In this document: piece after piece, positions 8,930-17,705 of the stretch
Numbering within the stretch: the stretch's first letter is position 1
How the letters are laid out: every line of letters starts with the position of its first letter
Assembly: GCF_001890925.1 (NCBI RefSeq)
Contig: NZ_MLCB01000133.1
Span: 1-41,428, forward strand
Reading direction: 5' to 3'
Source: Planktotalea frisia
GTDB lineage: Bacteria; Pseudomonadota; Alphaproteobacteria; Rhodobacterales; Rhodobacteraceae
DNA: 41,428 bases
The notes under the pieces: model-generated
What the model was told of the DNA's origin: nothing
What the model saw: only the letters and a program-made list of their open reading frames with translations
The model's database searches: none
Translations under genes and position numbers: made by a program

Positions 8930-10975
8930 TCAGATGTCCATTAGCAGACGCAGGGCGTCATAGATTGCAGCGTGTGTGTTGCGCGCGGAGACGGCATCGC
9001 CAATGCGAAAGAGCTGGAAGGTGCCATTTGTATTGGGCTCGATGCTTTGAGGTGTGCCAGCAATAAGCGCTTCATAATCCACCTCTCCCAAGTTAACCGA
9101 GGCGGGTTTGAGGTCGAAATAGAGCTCATCCAGCGGTAAAGTGCCGTAGTTTACAACAACCTGATCGACCTCGGTCTCGTAGGTATGATCACTATAATCC
9201 GTGCCGATCGTCGCGGTCAGTGTGTTGCCGGTTTGCATGACCCCTATCAGGCGACGGGTGACCGTAAAAGTCACATCCTTATCCTGCAAAGAGCGCATGT
9301 AGGGCACTAAATTCATTGCCATAACATCCGGCGAGAAGGTGCGATCAGGCGTCATGATTTCGACGCAAGCACCCGCGTTGGCGGCAACTTCGGCAGCTTG
9401 TAGCGCAGGATGATCCCCACTTTCATCATAGATCAGAACTTTGCCTGCGGGCTTTACGTCCCCTGAGATAATATCCCAGGCTGAGACGACATGGGCCTGC
9501 GTGCCCTTTTGTTCGAACAGTTCCAAGTTTGGCATGCCGCCTGTTGCGACGATCACGACATCAGGGTTGAGGGTGGTCACATCCTCCGGTTCGGCCCACG
9601 TGTTGAAATGGAACGTGACATCGCGTGCTGCGCATTGCGCCATACGCCAGTCAATAATCCCGATCATTTCTCGGCGGCGGGGGGATTGCGCGGTCAAGCG
9701 TACTTGTCCGCCAGCCTCTGCTGCGGCCTCAAACACGGTGACGTCATGACCACGCTCGGACGCGACGCGAGCGGCTTCTAGCCCTGCTGGGCCTGCGCCG
9801 ATGATCACAATTTTCTTCCTGACCGCAGCGGCAGGAATATCATGCGGCATAGATAATTCACGACCCGTTGCTGCGTTATGGATGCATAGAGCTTCGCCCG
9901 CTTGGTAAATGCGATCAAGGCAGTAGGTTGCGCCTACGCAGGGACGAATGTCGTCTTCGCGACCTTCAATGATTTTGCGCACGACATGCGGGTCGGCCAT
10001 ATGCGCGCGTGTCATTCCGACCATATCGAGCAGACCTGCCTGTACCGCATGTCGGGCTGTGGCCACATCAGGAATGCGCGCCGCATGAAAGGTCGGCATA
10101 CCTGTGGCCTTGCGGACCTCACCTGCGAAATCGAGGTGTGGCGCGGACTTCATCCCTTGGATCGGGATCATATCGGTCATGGCTGGATCTGTATGTATGC
10201 GTCCCTTGATCACGTTGAGAAAGTCGACCTGACCTGTGGCCGCGATACGTTTGGAAATTTCCAAACCTTCGTCATGGGTGATACCGCCTTTCTGTGCTTC
10301 GTCCGCCGTGTAGCGAAGGCCAACGATGAACTCTGCACCAACGCGTTTGCGGATTGCGTCGACTACGTCCAGCGGGAATCGCATGCGGTTTTCCAGCGTA
10401 TCAGCGCCGTAAGGTCCAACCAGATCGTTGGTCAAAGGCGACCAGAATTGATCGAGCAGGTGGCCGTAGACCTGTAATTCAATCCCATCCATGCCGCCTG
10501 CCTTCATACGTTCAGCGGCGTCAGCGAAGTCGCTAATGATGCGCTCAATGTCCCAATCTTCTATCAATTTGGGATAAGCGTGATGCGCAGGCTCGCGGTG
10601 CTTGGAGGATGACAGCGACGGCAACCAATCCCCTTTGTTCCAATTTGTGCGCCGCCCCAAGTGGGTGAGCTGGATCATCACTGCACAGTCATGTTCGTGC
10701 ACCGCATCTGTCAGGTTCTGGATCCACGGCACGACCTCGTCCTTGTAGGCAAGGATGTTGTTAAACACAGGCGGACTGTCACGGCTGACCGCTGCCGATC
10801 CTGCCGTCATAGCAAGGGCCACGCCCGCTTTCGCGCGCTCTGCATGATATGCGGCGTAGCGTTCTTTTGGCATGCCATCTTGCGGATAGGCTGGTTCGTG
10901 GCTGGTCGTCATAATGCGGTTTCGCAGTGTGAGGTGTTTGAGCTGAAACGGTTGCAAGAGTGGGTCGCTGGACAT
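8930..10975 (-). CDS. NADH:flavin oxidoreductase, N-methylproline demethylase (StcD)-like
   Basis: The protein is a fused flavoenzyme of 681 residues from the ATG at 10975. A longer reading frame exists, but its first 82 residues run through the operator region and are not protein-like. The N-terminal half is an old-yellow-enzyme TIM barrel ([49 protein letters not shown]). It is followed by an iron-sulphur segment with three Cys in [17 protein letters not shown] and then a dinucleotide-binding domain with [16 protein letters not shown]. This architecture is shared by 2,4-dienoyl-CoA reductase, trimethylamine dehydrogenase and the stachydrine demethylases. The sequence around [10 protein letters not shown] most resembles the StcD group. 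It is operonic with the proline-racemase homologue and divergent from a TetR gene, which fits catabolism of a proline-betaine-like compound. Family sure, substrate inferred. Confidence 0.82.
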   Translation of the reverse strand: MSSDPLLQPFQLKHLTLRNRIMTTSHEPAYPQDGMPKERYAAYHAERAKAGVALAMTAGSAAVSRDSPPVFNNILAYKDEVVPWIQNLTDAVHEHDCAVMIQLTHLGRRTNWNKGDWLPSLSSSKHREPAHHAYPKLIEDWDIERIISDFADAAERMKAGGMDGIELQVYGHLLDQFWSPLTNDLVGPYGADTLENRMRFPLDVVDAIRKRVGAEFIVGLRYTADEAQKGGITHDEGLEISKRIAATGQVDFLNVIKGRIHTDPAMTDMIPIQGMKSAPHLDFAGEVRKATGMPTFHAARIPDVATARHAVQAGLLDMVGMTRAHMADPHVVRKIIEGREDDIRPCVGATYCLDRIYQAGEALCIHNAATGRELSMPHDIPAAAVRKKIVIIGAGPAGLEAARVASERGHDVTVFEAAAEAGGQVRLTAQSPRRREMIGIIDWRMAQCAARDVTFHFNTWAEPEDVTTLNPDVVIVATGGMPNLELFEQKGTQAHVVSAWDIISGDVKPAGKVLIYDESGDHPALQAAEVAANAGACVEIMTPDRTFSPDVMAMNLVPYMRSLQDKDVTFTVTRRLIGVMQTGNTLTATIGTDYSDHTYETEVDQVVVNYGTLPLDELYFDLKPASVNLGEVDYEALIAGTPQSIEPNTNGTFQLFRIGDAVSARNTHAAIYDALRLLMDI

Positions 10976-11002
10976 TTTATTTCTTTCTTGAGCGTGCTTT
11001 CC

Positions 11003-11016
11003 TGACATAGGTGTCA
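11003..11016. promoter_or_regulatory. TetR operator 1 (TGACA-N4-TGTCA)
   Basis: A perfect inverted repeat, TGACA-tagg-TGTCA, lies in the 93-base gap between the divergent demethylase and tetR genes. The same half-sites recur 33 bases away, which is about three helical turns and so on the same DNA face. The repeated architecture next to a TetR gene supports its being the regulator's own binding site. Confidence 0.6.
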
Positions 11017-11034
11017 AGTCGACATTTCCGTCAA

Positions 11035-11050
11035 TTGACACATCTGTCAA
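11035..11050. promoter_or_regulatory. TetR operator 2 (TTGACA-N4-TGTCAA)
   Basis: TTGACA-catc-TGTCAA is a perfect 6+6 inverted repeat containing the same core as operator 1. Its left arm is also a consensus -35 hexamer for tetR, so a bound repressor would block tetR transcription (autoregulation). The downstream TAGTAC at 11057-11062 could serve as a weak -10, placing the transcript start at or near the tetR ATG. Confidence 0.6.
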
Positions 11051-11068
11051 GTTCTTTAGTACAGTCGT

Positions 11069-11683
11069 ATGAACGAAGTCCCACCCATCAGAACACGCGC
11101 AAGCCGAGAGATTTGGCTCAGCGCGGCCTATGATCTTTTCGTCACCGAAGGGATAGACGCGGTCAAAATCATGCCGCTTGCCAAAAAGCTGAATCTGACG
11201 CGGACAGGTTTTTACTGGCATTTCAAAGATCTGTCAGAGCTCCATGATGGCATCATCGACATATGGCAGACCCGCAACACAGGCATCATTCTGGACCGCT
11301 GTGCGATGCCTGCGCCAAGTCTCTGCGCAGCTCTTTTTAATCTCATTGATTGCTGGATCGACAATGACCTGTTTGACGCGCCGCTCGATCTCGCGATCCG
11401 AAACTGGGCGCGCAATGATACGCGCTTACAAGACATCGTCGATCAGTCCGACAAAGATAGGTTAAGCGCGGTTACGGCATTGTTCGAGCGGTTTGGGAGG
11501 GCTGGAGATGTGGCACACTTTCGTGCGCTAACAGTTATTTTGACCCAAACGGGCTACTATTCAATGCATGTGTCCGAACCGCGTCTTCGACGCGCGCTGG
11601 CAGGATGTCAGTATGTGGAAATCTTTGCAGGCGAAACACCATCTCAGGTGGAAAAGGATGCTTTCTTAAGCCGCCATCGCTGA
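11069..11683 (+). CDS. TetR/AcrR family transcriptional regulator
   Basis: The 204-residue protein has an N-terminal TetR helix-turn-helix: IWLSAAYDLFVTEGIDAVKI, then MPLAKKLNLTRTGFYWHFKD at about 32-51. The rest is a helical ligand-binding domain that I cannot match to a ligand class. It is divergent from the demethylase/proline-racemase operon, and two matched palindromes lie between them. It therefore probably represses that operon and itself and releases when the substrate or an intermediate is present. No Shine-Dalgarno sequence precedes the ATG (AGTACAGTCGTATG), so the mRNA may be leaderless. Convergent with the WYL regulator. Confidence 0.88.
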   Translation: MNEVPPIRTRASREIWLSAAYDLFVTEGIDAVKIMPLAKKLNLTRTGFYWHFKDLSELHDGIIDIWQTRNTGIILDRCAMPAPSLCAALFNLIDCWIDNDLFDAPLDLAIRNWARNDTRLQDIVDQSDKDRLSAVTALFERFGRAGDVAHFRALTVILTQTGYYSMHVSEPRLRRALAGCQYVEIFAGETPSQVEKDAFLSRHR

Positions 11684-11789
11684 CTCACTTTTTTCAGAAA
11701 CACGATACTATGGGTTTCGCGAGGTCTCGCGCAGCTTGGTAGCATGAGGTTTCAGGCATATTGACGTCCTATAGCGAGCACGGGTTCAT

Positions 11790-12509
11790 TCAGCGCATGA
11801 CGTCCTGATATGGGGAAACATCATCCTCAAAAGGCACATGTCTGCGCCTAAACGATGTGCCAATAAGGCACTCTGGTGCGCTGATACGATCCATCCTGAA
11901 ATGGCGGAACCCATCCCGCGCAGGATCCCACGCCACCAGATACCACAAAGGTTGCAAAATCAGCATCGCTTGCGGCTCAACCTCTCGATATGTGACTGCG
12001 CCCTTAGCGTCACGGTACGCGAACCGGATCAGGGTTTGATCCAAAAAGGCGCTCTCAAACGCGGGAAGCAAGGCGGGGTCAATCTTGCCCAGATCGGACA
12101 GATCCTGTTTTGGCGAAAGCTGACCAATGTGCAGACACTCCAAGAAGCGGCGTAAATCGCGGACCTTTTCGGAAGGCAAAGACTTTTCGATCTTGGCAAG
12201 CCCTGCATCCGCGAGATCAGAAAACGGCAGATTTTGCGCCGCGCGCATCGCAGCGACACTGATCAGTAGGGCAAACACCTCAGCCACAGACAGGCGCGTG
12301 GCGGTTTGCATCGATTGCGGATCAAGTTGCAGTCCCCCGCCCGGACCGCTTTCGGAATAGATAACAAAGCCTTCATCGCGCAGGGCTGAAATATCGCGCA
12401 ACACGGTACGCCGCGATGCACCCACCTCTTGGGCCAGCGTGTCTACTGTTGCTGTTCCGTTGCGCCGCAGCGTGCGTACGATGGTGTCATGTCGGTTTCT
12501 AATGTTCAT
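11790..12509 (-). CDS. HTH-WYL domain transcriptional regulator (YafY type)
   Basis: The 239-residue protein has a DeoR-like winged helix at the N-terminus (HDTIVRTLRRNGTATVDTLAQ, then GASRRTVLRDISALRDEGF). A WYL ligand-sensing domain in the second half contains the motif QPLWYLVAWDPARDGFRHFRMDRI. Such regulators bind small molecules or nucleic acid and control adjacent genes. It is divergent from ridA. A long perfect inverted repeat in between has its right arm reaching over the ridA side and its left arm over this gene's own start codon, suggesting autoregulation. GTGACAAAATGAAC around the start contains no obvious ribosome site. Confidence 0.88.
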   Translation of the reverse strand: MNIRNRHDTIVRTLRRNGTATVDTLAQEVGASRRTVLRDISALRDEGFVIYSESGPGGGLQLDPQSMQTATRLSVAEVFALLISVAAMRAAQNLPFSDLADAGLAKIEKSLPSEKVRDLRRFLECLHIGQLSPKQDLSDLGKIDPALLPAFESAFLDQTLIRFAYRDAKGAVTYREVEPQAMLILQPLWYLVAWDPARDGFRHFRMDRISAPECLIGTSFRRRHVPFEDDVSPYQDVMR

Positions 12510-12540
12510 TTTGTCACTCTAGCATAAATGGTGACAAAAT
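12508..12540. promoter_or_regulatory. Inverted-repeat operator between the WYL regulator and ridA
   Basis: ATTTTGTCAC (12508-12517), 13 bases, GTGACAAAAT (12531-12540): ten-base arms with no mismatch. The centre-to-centre distance of the arms is 23 bases, about two helical turns, as expected for a dimeric winged-helix regulator. The left arm overlaps the ATG of the WYL gene. Its position makes it the likely binding site of that regulator. Confidence 0.65.
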
Positions 12541-12596
12541 TTGGCACTAATTAATTTTAGAAAGGTTTCAGAACACATCAACCAAAGGAAACGAAC

Positions 12597-12992
12597 ATGA
12601 AACGTACTGCTGTAAACCCATGGAACTGGTCTCTGAAGCTTGGTTACAATCAAGCTGAAATCATCGAGGGCCAAACGCGCCAGTTGATCGTCGCGGGTCA
12701 AATCGCTGTCGATGAGAATGGCGCGCCGCAACACGCTGGTGACATGCGTGCCCAGATTGCTCTGGCGTTGGATAACCTAGAAGCAGTTCTGAAAGGGGCA
12801 GGGATGGATCTGAGCAATGTCATCAAGCTTGGCGTTTATGCGACCGACGTTGATGAGGCGTTGAAGAACTTTGATCTGATGGGGATGCGATTTGGTCCGG
12901 TACAAAACGCTCCGCCCATGACCCTGCTCGGCGTGACCCGCTTGGCAATTCCTGGCCTGTTGTTTGAAATTGAAGCGACGGCTGCCGCCTAA
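12597..12992 (+). CDS. RidA family protein
   Basis: This 131-residue protein of the YjgF/YER057c/UK114 (Rid) family shows IIEGQTRQLIVAGQIAVDENG near the N-terminus, then MRAQIALALDNLEAVLKGAGMDLSNVIKLGVYATD, and a C-terminal PPMTLLGVTRLAIPGLLFEIEA with the conserved Arg. Members deaminate reactive enamines/imines or serve in specific catabolic pathways. AAAGGAAA lies 8 bases before the ATG. It is probably controlled by the divergent WYL regulator. A strong terminator follows, so it is mainly monocistronic, with read-through to the NIPSNAP gene possible. Its substrate is not known. Confidence 0.9.
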   Translation: MKRTAVNPWNWSLKLGYNQAEIIEGQTRQLIVAGQIAVDENGAPQHAGDMRAQIALALDNLEAVLKGAGMDLSNVIKLGVYATDVDEALKNFDLMGMRFGPVQNAPPMTLLGVTRLAIPGLLFEIEATAAA

Positions 12993-13024
12993 AGCTAGAC
13001 CAAAACCACAGACCTGAACCTTAG

Positions 13025-13059
13025 AAAGCCATTCGGTGAAATGCGCCGGATGGCTTTTT
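13025..13059 (+). terminator. Rho-independent terminator after ridA
   Basis: AAAGCCATTCGG (13025-13036) pairs with CCGGATGGCTTT (13046-13057) around a 9-base loop, with one G-T wobble. The right arm runs into TTTTT (13055-13059). This is a classic intrinsic terminator shape between ridA and the NIPSNAP gene. Confidence 0.75.
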
Positions 13060-13094
13060 GCTGTCCATATGAAATGCCCAGAAAGGACATTGAA

Positions 13095-13427
13095 ATGCTA
13101 ACCTGCATTATTCGCTATCAGATTGATCCGACCAAAAAACCCCAGTTCGAGCAATATGCCCGCAATTGGGGGCAGGCGATACCGCGCTGTGGTGCCGACC
13201 TTATCGGGTATTATTCCCCTCATGAAGGGTCCAGCACGTTGGCCTATGGCATCTACAATGTTGCGAGTCTGGCCGATTATGAAGCCTATCGCGCGCGATT
13301 GGCAGATGATCCACTTGGTCGCGAAAACTACGAATTTGCGCAAAAGGAAAAATTCCTGCTACGCGAGGATCGCACGTTCCTGAAGTTGGCATCAACGCCG
13401 CATAGTGCAGGAGCAACGCATGTTTGA
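13095..13427 (+). CDS. NIPSNAP family protein
   Basis: The 110-residue protein starts at the ATG at 13095, with AAAGGA 8 bases upstream; the longer frame from 13041 passes through the terminator and is rejected. It has the dimeric alpha/beta-barrel NIPSNAP pattern: MLTCIIRYQIDPTKKPQFEQ, then LIGYYSPHEGSSTLAYGIY, then a C-terminal segment rich in charged residues. The biochemical role of bacterial members is not defined. Its last 8 bases overlap the start of lysE, so the two are probably co-translated. It follows ridA in the same orientation, which suggests a shared small metabolic unit. Confidence 0.78.
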   Translation: MLTCIIRYQIDPTKKPQFEQYARNWGQAIPRCGADLIGYYSPHEGSSTLAYGIYNVASLADYEAYRARLADDPLGRENYEFAQKEKFLLREDRTFLKLASTPHSAGATHV

Positions 13428-14253
13428 TTACACACCACTTTTGTTGGCGGCTTGGCTCGCCCTTGCAAGTGCGGCCATCTCACCGGGTCCTAACTTGGTC
13501 GCGGTCGCTTCGCGCGCCTTGGGGTCTGGACGTCAATCCGCACTTACCGTCGCTGCAGGTTTGGCTGCTGGTGCATTCTTTTGGTCCTTCCTGACGGCCG
13601 TTGGCCTTGGCACCTTGTTTTCTGCTTATCCGGCGCTTTTGCTTATTCTTGGCGTGCTCGGTGGCACCTATTTGGTATGGCTCGGTTTCAAAGGCTGGCG
13701 CGCAGCATTTACCGGTACAGGCGGACAGATCAAGGCTGTGCAAAGCCATGGGATGTGGACTGATTTTGCGCATGGGCTGACGGTCACGGCCACCAATCCG
13801 AAGGTGGTTTTGCTTTGGGCGTCTTTATCTACGTTTGTCGGACCAGCTATGACCAACACCGCCGTTTTAATGATGTTCACGCTTGGATCTGCTGCGATCA
13901 TATTCACAATCTACGGCACCTATGGCCTGCTGTTTTCGCTTGGCGGGGTGCGGGGCGTTTATCATCAGTTCGAGCGCATTTCAGAAGCGCTGTTTGGTTC
14001 AATGTTTGGCCTTTTAGGGATGTTTCCGCAGCTATATCGAGCTTTTCACGCAATATCACTTTGGCACGTACTTGATGAACTCCGCGCTCGTTTCTTTCGC
14101 GACGGTTGCGATCACTCTCTTCTTCGCGGTGCCTGGGGCCTACGCCGTTGCGCGCTTGCGTTTTCCGGGGCAGAAATTTCTCTCTCGCTCGATCCTACTG
14201 ATCTACATGGTCCCCATGATCGTTCTGGTGATCCCGCTCTATGCAATCTTTAG
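13420..14253 (+). CDS. LysE/RhtB-type exporter with an aberrant C-terminus
   Basis: From the ATG at 13420 (GGAG upstream) the first roughly 200 residues are a LysE-family amino acid exporter. Features are AAISPGPNLVAVASRALGSG in the first membrane segment, GLAAGAFFWSFLTAVGLGTL, and TNPKVVLLWASLSTFVGP with the conserved NPK. About five membrane segments are visible. The family normally ends near residue 205-210. Here the frame instead continues for about 77 residues through an ABC permease gene read out of frame (RARFFRDGCDHSLLRGAWGL), which is clearly not native. Only a few native residues seem lost, so export activity could survive, but the tail may destabilise the protein. Confidence 0.8.
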   Translation: MFDYTPLLLAAWLALASAAISPGPNLVAVASRALGSGRQSALTVAAGLAAGAFFWSFLTAVGLGTLFSAYPALLLILGVLGGTYLVWLGFKGWRAAFTGTGGQIKAVQSHGMWTDFAHGLTVTATNPKVVLLWASLSTFVGPAMTNTAVLMMFTLGSAAIIFTIYGTYGLLFSLGGVRGVYHQFERISEALFGSMFGLLGMFPQLYRAFHAISLWHVLDELRARFFRDGCDHSLLRGAWGLRRCALAFSGAEISLSLDPTDLHGPHDRSGDPALCNL

Positions 14254-14692
14254 CCAGCTCGGCATGCGCAACACGCTCTGGGGTTTGTTGCTTGTCTATC
14301 CTGCTACGACCATTCCTGTCGCGCTTTACATGCTGCAAGGTTACTTTCGCGGCATTCCCGCAGAGTTGGAAGAAGCGGGTTTGATGGATGGTCTTACGCG
14401 GATGAACGTGATCCGCAAAATCACATTGCCGCTTGCGCTGCCAGCATTGGCGTCCGTGGCGCTCTACGTCTTTATGATTGCGTGGAACGAATTTCTGTTT
14501 GCGTTTATGTTCCTCGATAATGTCGATCTCTATACGCTCTCGCGCGGTATCGCGGAGTTGAATTCATCAGAGGTTCCGCGCCAACATCTCATGGCAGGCG
14601 CGGTTATCGCAACAGTTCCTGTGCTCGCGCTGTTTTTGTGGTTTGAGCGTTTCTTGGTTGCGGGTCTGACCGCTGGCAGTGTGAAAGGGTAA
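14030..14692 (+). pseudogene. Truncated MalG-type sugar ABC permease
   Basis: Homology starts abruptly at about 14030 (SYIELFTQYHFGTYLMNS) and runs to the normal end. The MetI-type domain is intact: membrane segments, and the coupling loop EEAGLMDGLTRMNVIRKITLPLALPAL, which contacts the ABC ATPase. Family members are about 275-290 residues; roughly the first 65, including the first membrane helix, are missing. A stop codon in frame at 14015-14017 precludes an upstream start, so translation could begin only internally, at a TTG (14072) or ATG (14075). The partner permease and solute-binding protein normally found upstream are absent from the window. The upstream DNA is lysE, making this the right side of a rearrangement. 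Confidence 0.8.
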
Positions 14693-14696
14693 ATCT

Positions 14697-15965
14697 ATGT
14701 CACTCACTCAGAAAGCGATTGATATCCTCACGAAAAATGATCGTGGTGGGTATACAATTCCAACCAGCGGTCTCTATCCCTATCAATGGAATTGGGACAG
14801 CGCCTTTGTTGCGCTGGGCATTGCGACCTATGATTTCACGCGCGCATGGTCCGAGATTACAACCCTGATCGAAGGGCAATGGCCCGATGGCATGATCCCT
14901 TCGATCATTTTCCGCAGCGATGATCCTGACTATTTTCCGGGGCCTTCGCGCTGGGGCAATACTTTAGGGCCGATCCCTTCGACGGGAATTTCGCAGCCAC
15001 CTGTTTTGGCGACGGTTGTGAGAACGTTAACTGATAACGCAACGGCCCAAGACAAAGCGCGCCGCGCTGAAGTCTATGATGCGCTTTATGCGTCTCACAA
15101 ATGGTTCCACGAGGCGCGCACCGTTGCTGGCATAGTGACCACTGTGCATCCTTGGGAAACGGGCCGCGACAATTGTCCTGAGTGGAACATCGGTCTTGAC
15201 GGAATGACGGTTGCACCGGATCTCGCGCCCTACACGCGGATGGACAACAAGCATTCCGATCCCAAATTCCGACCCAGCCAAGAGCAATATGACAAGTTCC
15301 TCACCATCGTGCAGTTTGGTCAAAGTGTGGGTTGGGATCAGCGCCGTTTGACCGACGAAGGGCCGTTCTTGATGGCGGATCCTAACATTCACTTTGTGCT
15401 TTTGCGTGCCGACAAAGATCTGCGCGCTATGGCGGTGGATTTGGGCAAACCAACAGATGAGATCGATGGCTGGATCGACAAAGGTGAAGCGGCAACGGAT
15501 TATCTTTGGAACGACGACCTAGGTGCCTTCACTGCGCGTGATGTGCGCACGGGCCAGTTCTCTGGTGGTTTCAGTAATTGCAGCGCTTTGTGTTTCTACG
15601 CAGACAGCGGCACGCCTGAGCAACGTGCCAAAACGCTGGAAAATATGGAGCGGATCGCGGCGCGCGTCGATTATATGTTGCCGAGTTGGGACCCTGATGC
15701 CGCCGATTTCGAACCACAGCGCTATTGGTGCGGACCACTTTGGCCACAGATGAATTACATGACGGCGCTTGGACTATCCGAGCAGGGCGAAAACGCGATG
15801 GCAGAGCGCGTGCGCGCAGACCTGTGCCGCGCGATTGAGCAATCTGGTTTTTGGGAATGCTTCAATCCGGTCACGGGCGAAGGTTGCGTGAGTTCACAAT
15901 TCTCTTGGACCGCCGCTGTGTGGCTGTCTTGGCAGCATGAAACAAAACTAAAAGGCGTGGCTTAA
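14697..15965 (+). CDS. GH63-family mannosylglycerate/glucosylglycerate hydrolase-like enzyme
   Basis: The 422-residue (alpha/alpha)6-type glycosidase resembles the mannosylglycerate hydrolase (MgH/GgH) group of GH63. Landmarks are [19 protein letters not shown] with the conserved Asp34, [42 protein letters not shown] and [12 protein letters not shown]. These enzymes split 2-O-alpha-D-mannosyl- or glucosyl-D-glycerate into hexose and glycerate. No signal peptide is visible, so it would act on substrate already imported. It starts 4 bases after the permease, has AAAGGG upstream, and lies in one operon with an ABC ATPase and a lyxose/mannose isomerase. The isomerase favours a mannosyl substrate, but glucosylglycerate or a trehalase-like activity remains possible. 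Confidence 0.75.
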   Translation: MSLTQKAIDILTKNDRGGYTIPTSGLYPYQWNWDSAFVALGIATYDFTRAWSEITTLIEGQWPDGMIPSIIFRSDDPDYFPGPSRWGNTLGPIPSTGISQPPVLATVVRTLTDNATAQDKARRAEVYDALYASHKWFHEARTVAGIVTTVHPWETGRDNCPEWNIGLDGMTVAPDLAPYTRMDNKHSDPKFRPSQEQYDKFLTIVQFGQSVGWDQRRLTDEGPFLMADPNIHFVLLRADKDLRAMAVDLGKPTDEIDGWIDKGEAATDYLWNDDLGAFTARDVRTGQFSGGFSNCSALCFYADSGTPEQRAKTLENMERIAARVDYMLPSWDPDAADFEPQRYWCGPLWPQMNYMTALGLSEQGENAMAERVRADLCRAIEQSGFWECFNPVTGEGCVSSQFSWTAAVWLSWQHETKLKGVA

Positions 15966-15987
15966 GCCGCGAAGGGGAGAACCGCAG

Positions 15988-17016
15988 ATGGGGTCTATCA
16001 GTCTGAAATCTGTCGAAAAATGGTTCGGCGAAGTGCAGGTCATCAAAGGGATTGATCTTGATATCCTATACGGTGAACTGATCATTTTTGTAGGTCCTTC
16101 GGGATGCGGAAAGTCCACGCTCTTGCGCATGATCGCAGGTCTGGAAGAGACGAGCCGAGGACAAATCATACTTGATGGGGACGATGTCACCCACAAGGTC
16201 CCGTCAGAGCGCGAGCTGTCGATGGTTTTCCAATCTTACGCGCTTTATCCGCATCTCTCTGTTGGTAACAATATGGGGTTTGCGTTAAAAACCGCAGGTG
16301 CACCAAAGACTGAAATCGCAGAAAAGGTGAACGCGGCAGCGGAAACGTTGAAGCTGAACGACTACCTCGATCGACGTCCCAAAGACCTGTCTGGTGGTCA
16401 GCGTCAACGTGTTGCGATTGGCCGCGCGATTGTGCGTAAACCCAAGGGTTTCCTCTTTGACGAGCCGCTCTCGAACCTCGATGCATCCTTGCGCGTGGAC
16501 ATGCGCTTTGAGATTGCGCGCTTGCACAAGACGCTTGCCAGCACGATGGTCTATGTGACCCACGATCAGGTCGAAGCGATGACTTTGGCGGATCGCATTG
16601 TGGTGCTGAAAGATGGCTTGATCATGCAAGTCGGCTCTCCGCGCGAGCTATATGAGCACCCCGATAATGTGTTTGTTGCGCAGTTTATCGGCAGCCCGAA
16701 AATGAACTTGATGGCGTGTGAAACCGATGCGCTGAAGAACCTAGGTCCCAAAGACGCCGTGCAGCTTGGTATTCGACCTGAACACATCGCTGTCGTAGCG
16801 ACGGGGCAAGGCCATTGCGAAGGCACTGTGCAAGTCAGCGAATATCTTGGTGCGGATTATTTCCACTATGTCGATTGCGGTGATTTAGGTTTGCTGACTG
16901 TGCGCACTGCCGGTTCTGCGGATGAGATTGAAGGGCAAACGATTGGTCTACGATTTGATGAAACGCGTTTGCACTTTTTCAACGCTGAAGGTTTGCGTAC
17001 GGGAGAGTCCGCATGA
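15988..17016 (+). CDS. Sugar ABC transporter ATP-binding protein (MsmK/UgpC type)
   Basis: This 342-residue CUT1-type ATPase energises carbohydrate import. Visible motifs are Walker [10 protein letters not shown] (about 36-44), the signature [16 protein letters not shown], Walker [13 protein letters not shown] and the switch YVTHDQVEA. The last roughly 110 residues form a TOBE domain ([10 protein letters not shown]). GGGGAG lies ahead of the ATG. Its membrane partner is the truncated permease upstream, while the second permease and the binding protein are not in the window. ATPases of this type can serve several transporters, so it may still be functional even if the local importer is not. 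Confidence 0.92.
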   Translation: MGSISLKSVEKWFGEVQVIKGIDLDILYGELIIFVGPSGCGKSTLLRMIAGLEETSRGQIILDGDDVTHKVPSERELSMVFQSYALYPHLSVGNNMGFALKTAGAPKTEIAEKVNAAAETLKLNDYLDRRPKDLSGGQRQRVAIGRAIVRKPKGFLFDEPLSNLDASLRVDMRFEIARLHKTLASTMVYVTHDQVEAMTLADRIVVLKDGLIMQVGSPRELYEHPDNVFVAQFIGSPKMNLMACETDALKNLGPKDAVQLGIRPEHIAVVATGQGHCEGTVQVSEYLGADYFHYVDCGDLGLLTVRTAGSADEIEGQTIGLRFDETRLHFFNAEGLRTGESA

Positions 17017-17699
17017 AGCGTTCTGAGATTAACGAGATCATCGCGCAGGCCGATGAGATGATGCGCCGCTATGGCTTTGCGCTACCGCCTTTTGCCTATT
17101 GGACACCCGAGCAGTTCAAAGCCAACATCGCCAACGCGCGCCACGTGATTGATGCACGTTGCGGCTGGGATATCACCGATTACGGCGAAGGGCGCTTTGA
17201 TGAAATGGGTCTGTTCCTGTTCACTTTGCGAAATGGTTTGCAGTCTGATCTCGAGCGAGGCGGTGGCATGTGCTACGCAGAGAAGTTGTTGATTTCAAAG
17301 CAAGACCAGCTCTCGCCGATGCACACTCATGTGCTCAAAGCCGAAGACATCATCAACCGTGGTGGTGCCACTTTGGTGGTTGAGTTGTTCGGTTCTGATG
17401 AGGCCGGTAATTTTTCACAAGATCGCGGCGGGCAGGTCATGTGCGATGGCATTTTGCGCAACTATGCGCCCGGCGAGAAACTCAAATTCGCCCCCGGTGA
17501 AAGTGTCACGCTGCGCCCCGGTGATTGGCATGCGTTCTGGGGCGAGGGCGGTGATGTTTTGATTGGTGAAGTCTCTACGGTGAATGACGACGAGACAGAC
17601 AATATCTTTCGTGAACCAATCGGTCGTTTTGCCCAGATTGACGAAGATGTCGCGCCCAAACATTTACTGGTAAGCGATTACGCGCGTTGGTTGGCGTAA
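17013..17699 (+). CDS. D-lyxose/D-mannose isomerase (cupin)
   Basis: The 228-residue cupin matches the D-lyxose isomerase family, which interconverts D-lyxose/D-xylulose and D-mannose/D-fructose using a divalent metal. The metal ligands are visible: His104 and His106 in [17 protein letters not shown], Glu111, and His173 in [12 protein letters not shown]. The ATG overlaps the stop codon of the ABC ATPase (ATGA), so the two are coupled. In this operon its natural role would be to turn mannose from mannosylglycerate into fructose for central metabolism. That assignment is inferred; the family is confident. Confidence 0.88.
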   Translation: MKRSEINEIIAQADEMMRRYGFALPPFAYWTPEQFKANIANARHVIDARCGWDITDYGEGRFDEMGLFLFTLRNGLQSDLERGGGMCYAEKLLISKQDQLSPMHTHVLKAEDIINRGGATLVVELFGSDEAGNFSQDRGGQVMCDGILRNYAPGEKLKFAPGESVTLRPGDWHAFWGEGGDVLIGEVSTVNDDETDNIFREPIGRFAQIDEDVAPKHLLVSDYARWLA

Positions 17700-17705
17700 G
17701 CAGTG

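Noticed and set aside
10976-11221. N-terminal extension of 82 residues on the StcD-like protein
   Set aside because: It would cross both TetR operators and the start of tetR, and family homology begins at the ATG at 10975.
11718-11731. CGCGAG-GT-CTCGCG palindrome between tetR and the WYL gene as a terminator
   Set aside because: The two-base centre leaves no proper loop and no T-run follows on either strand, so I do not call a terminator.
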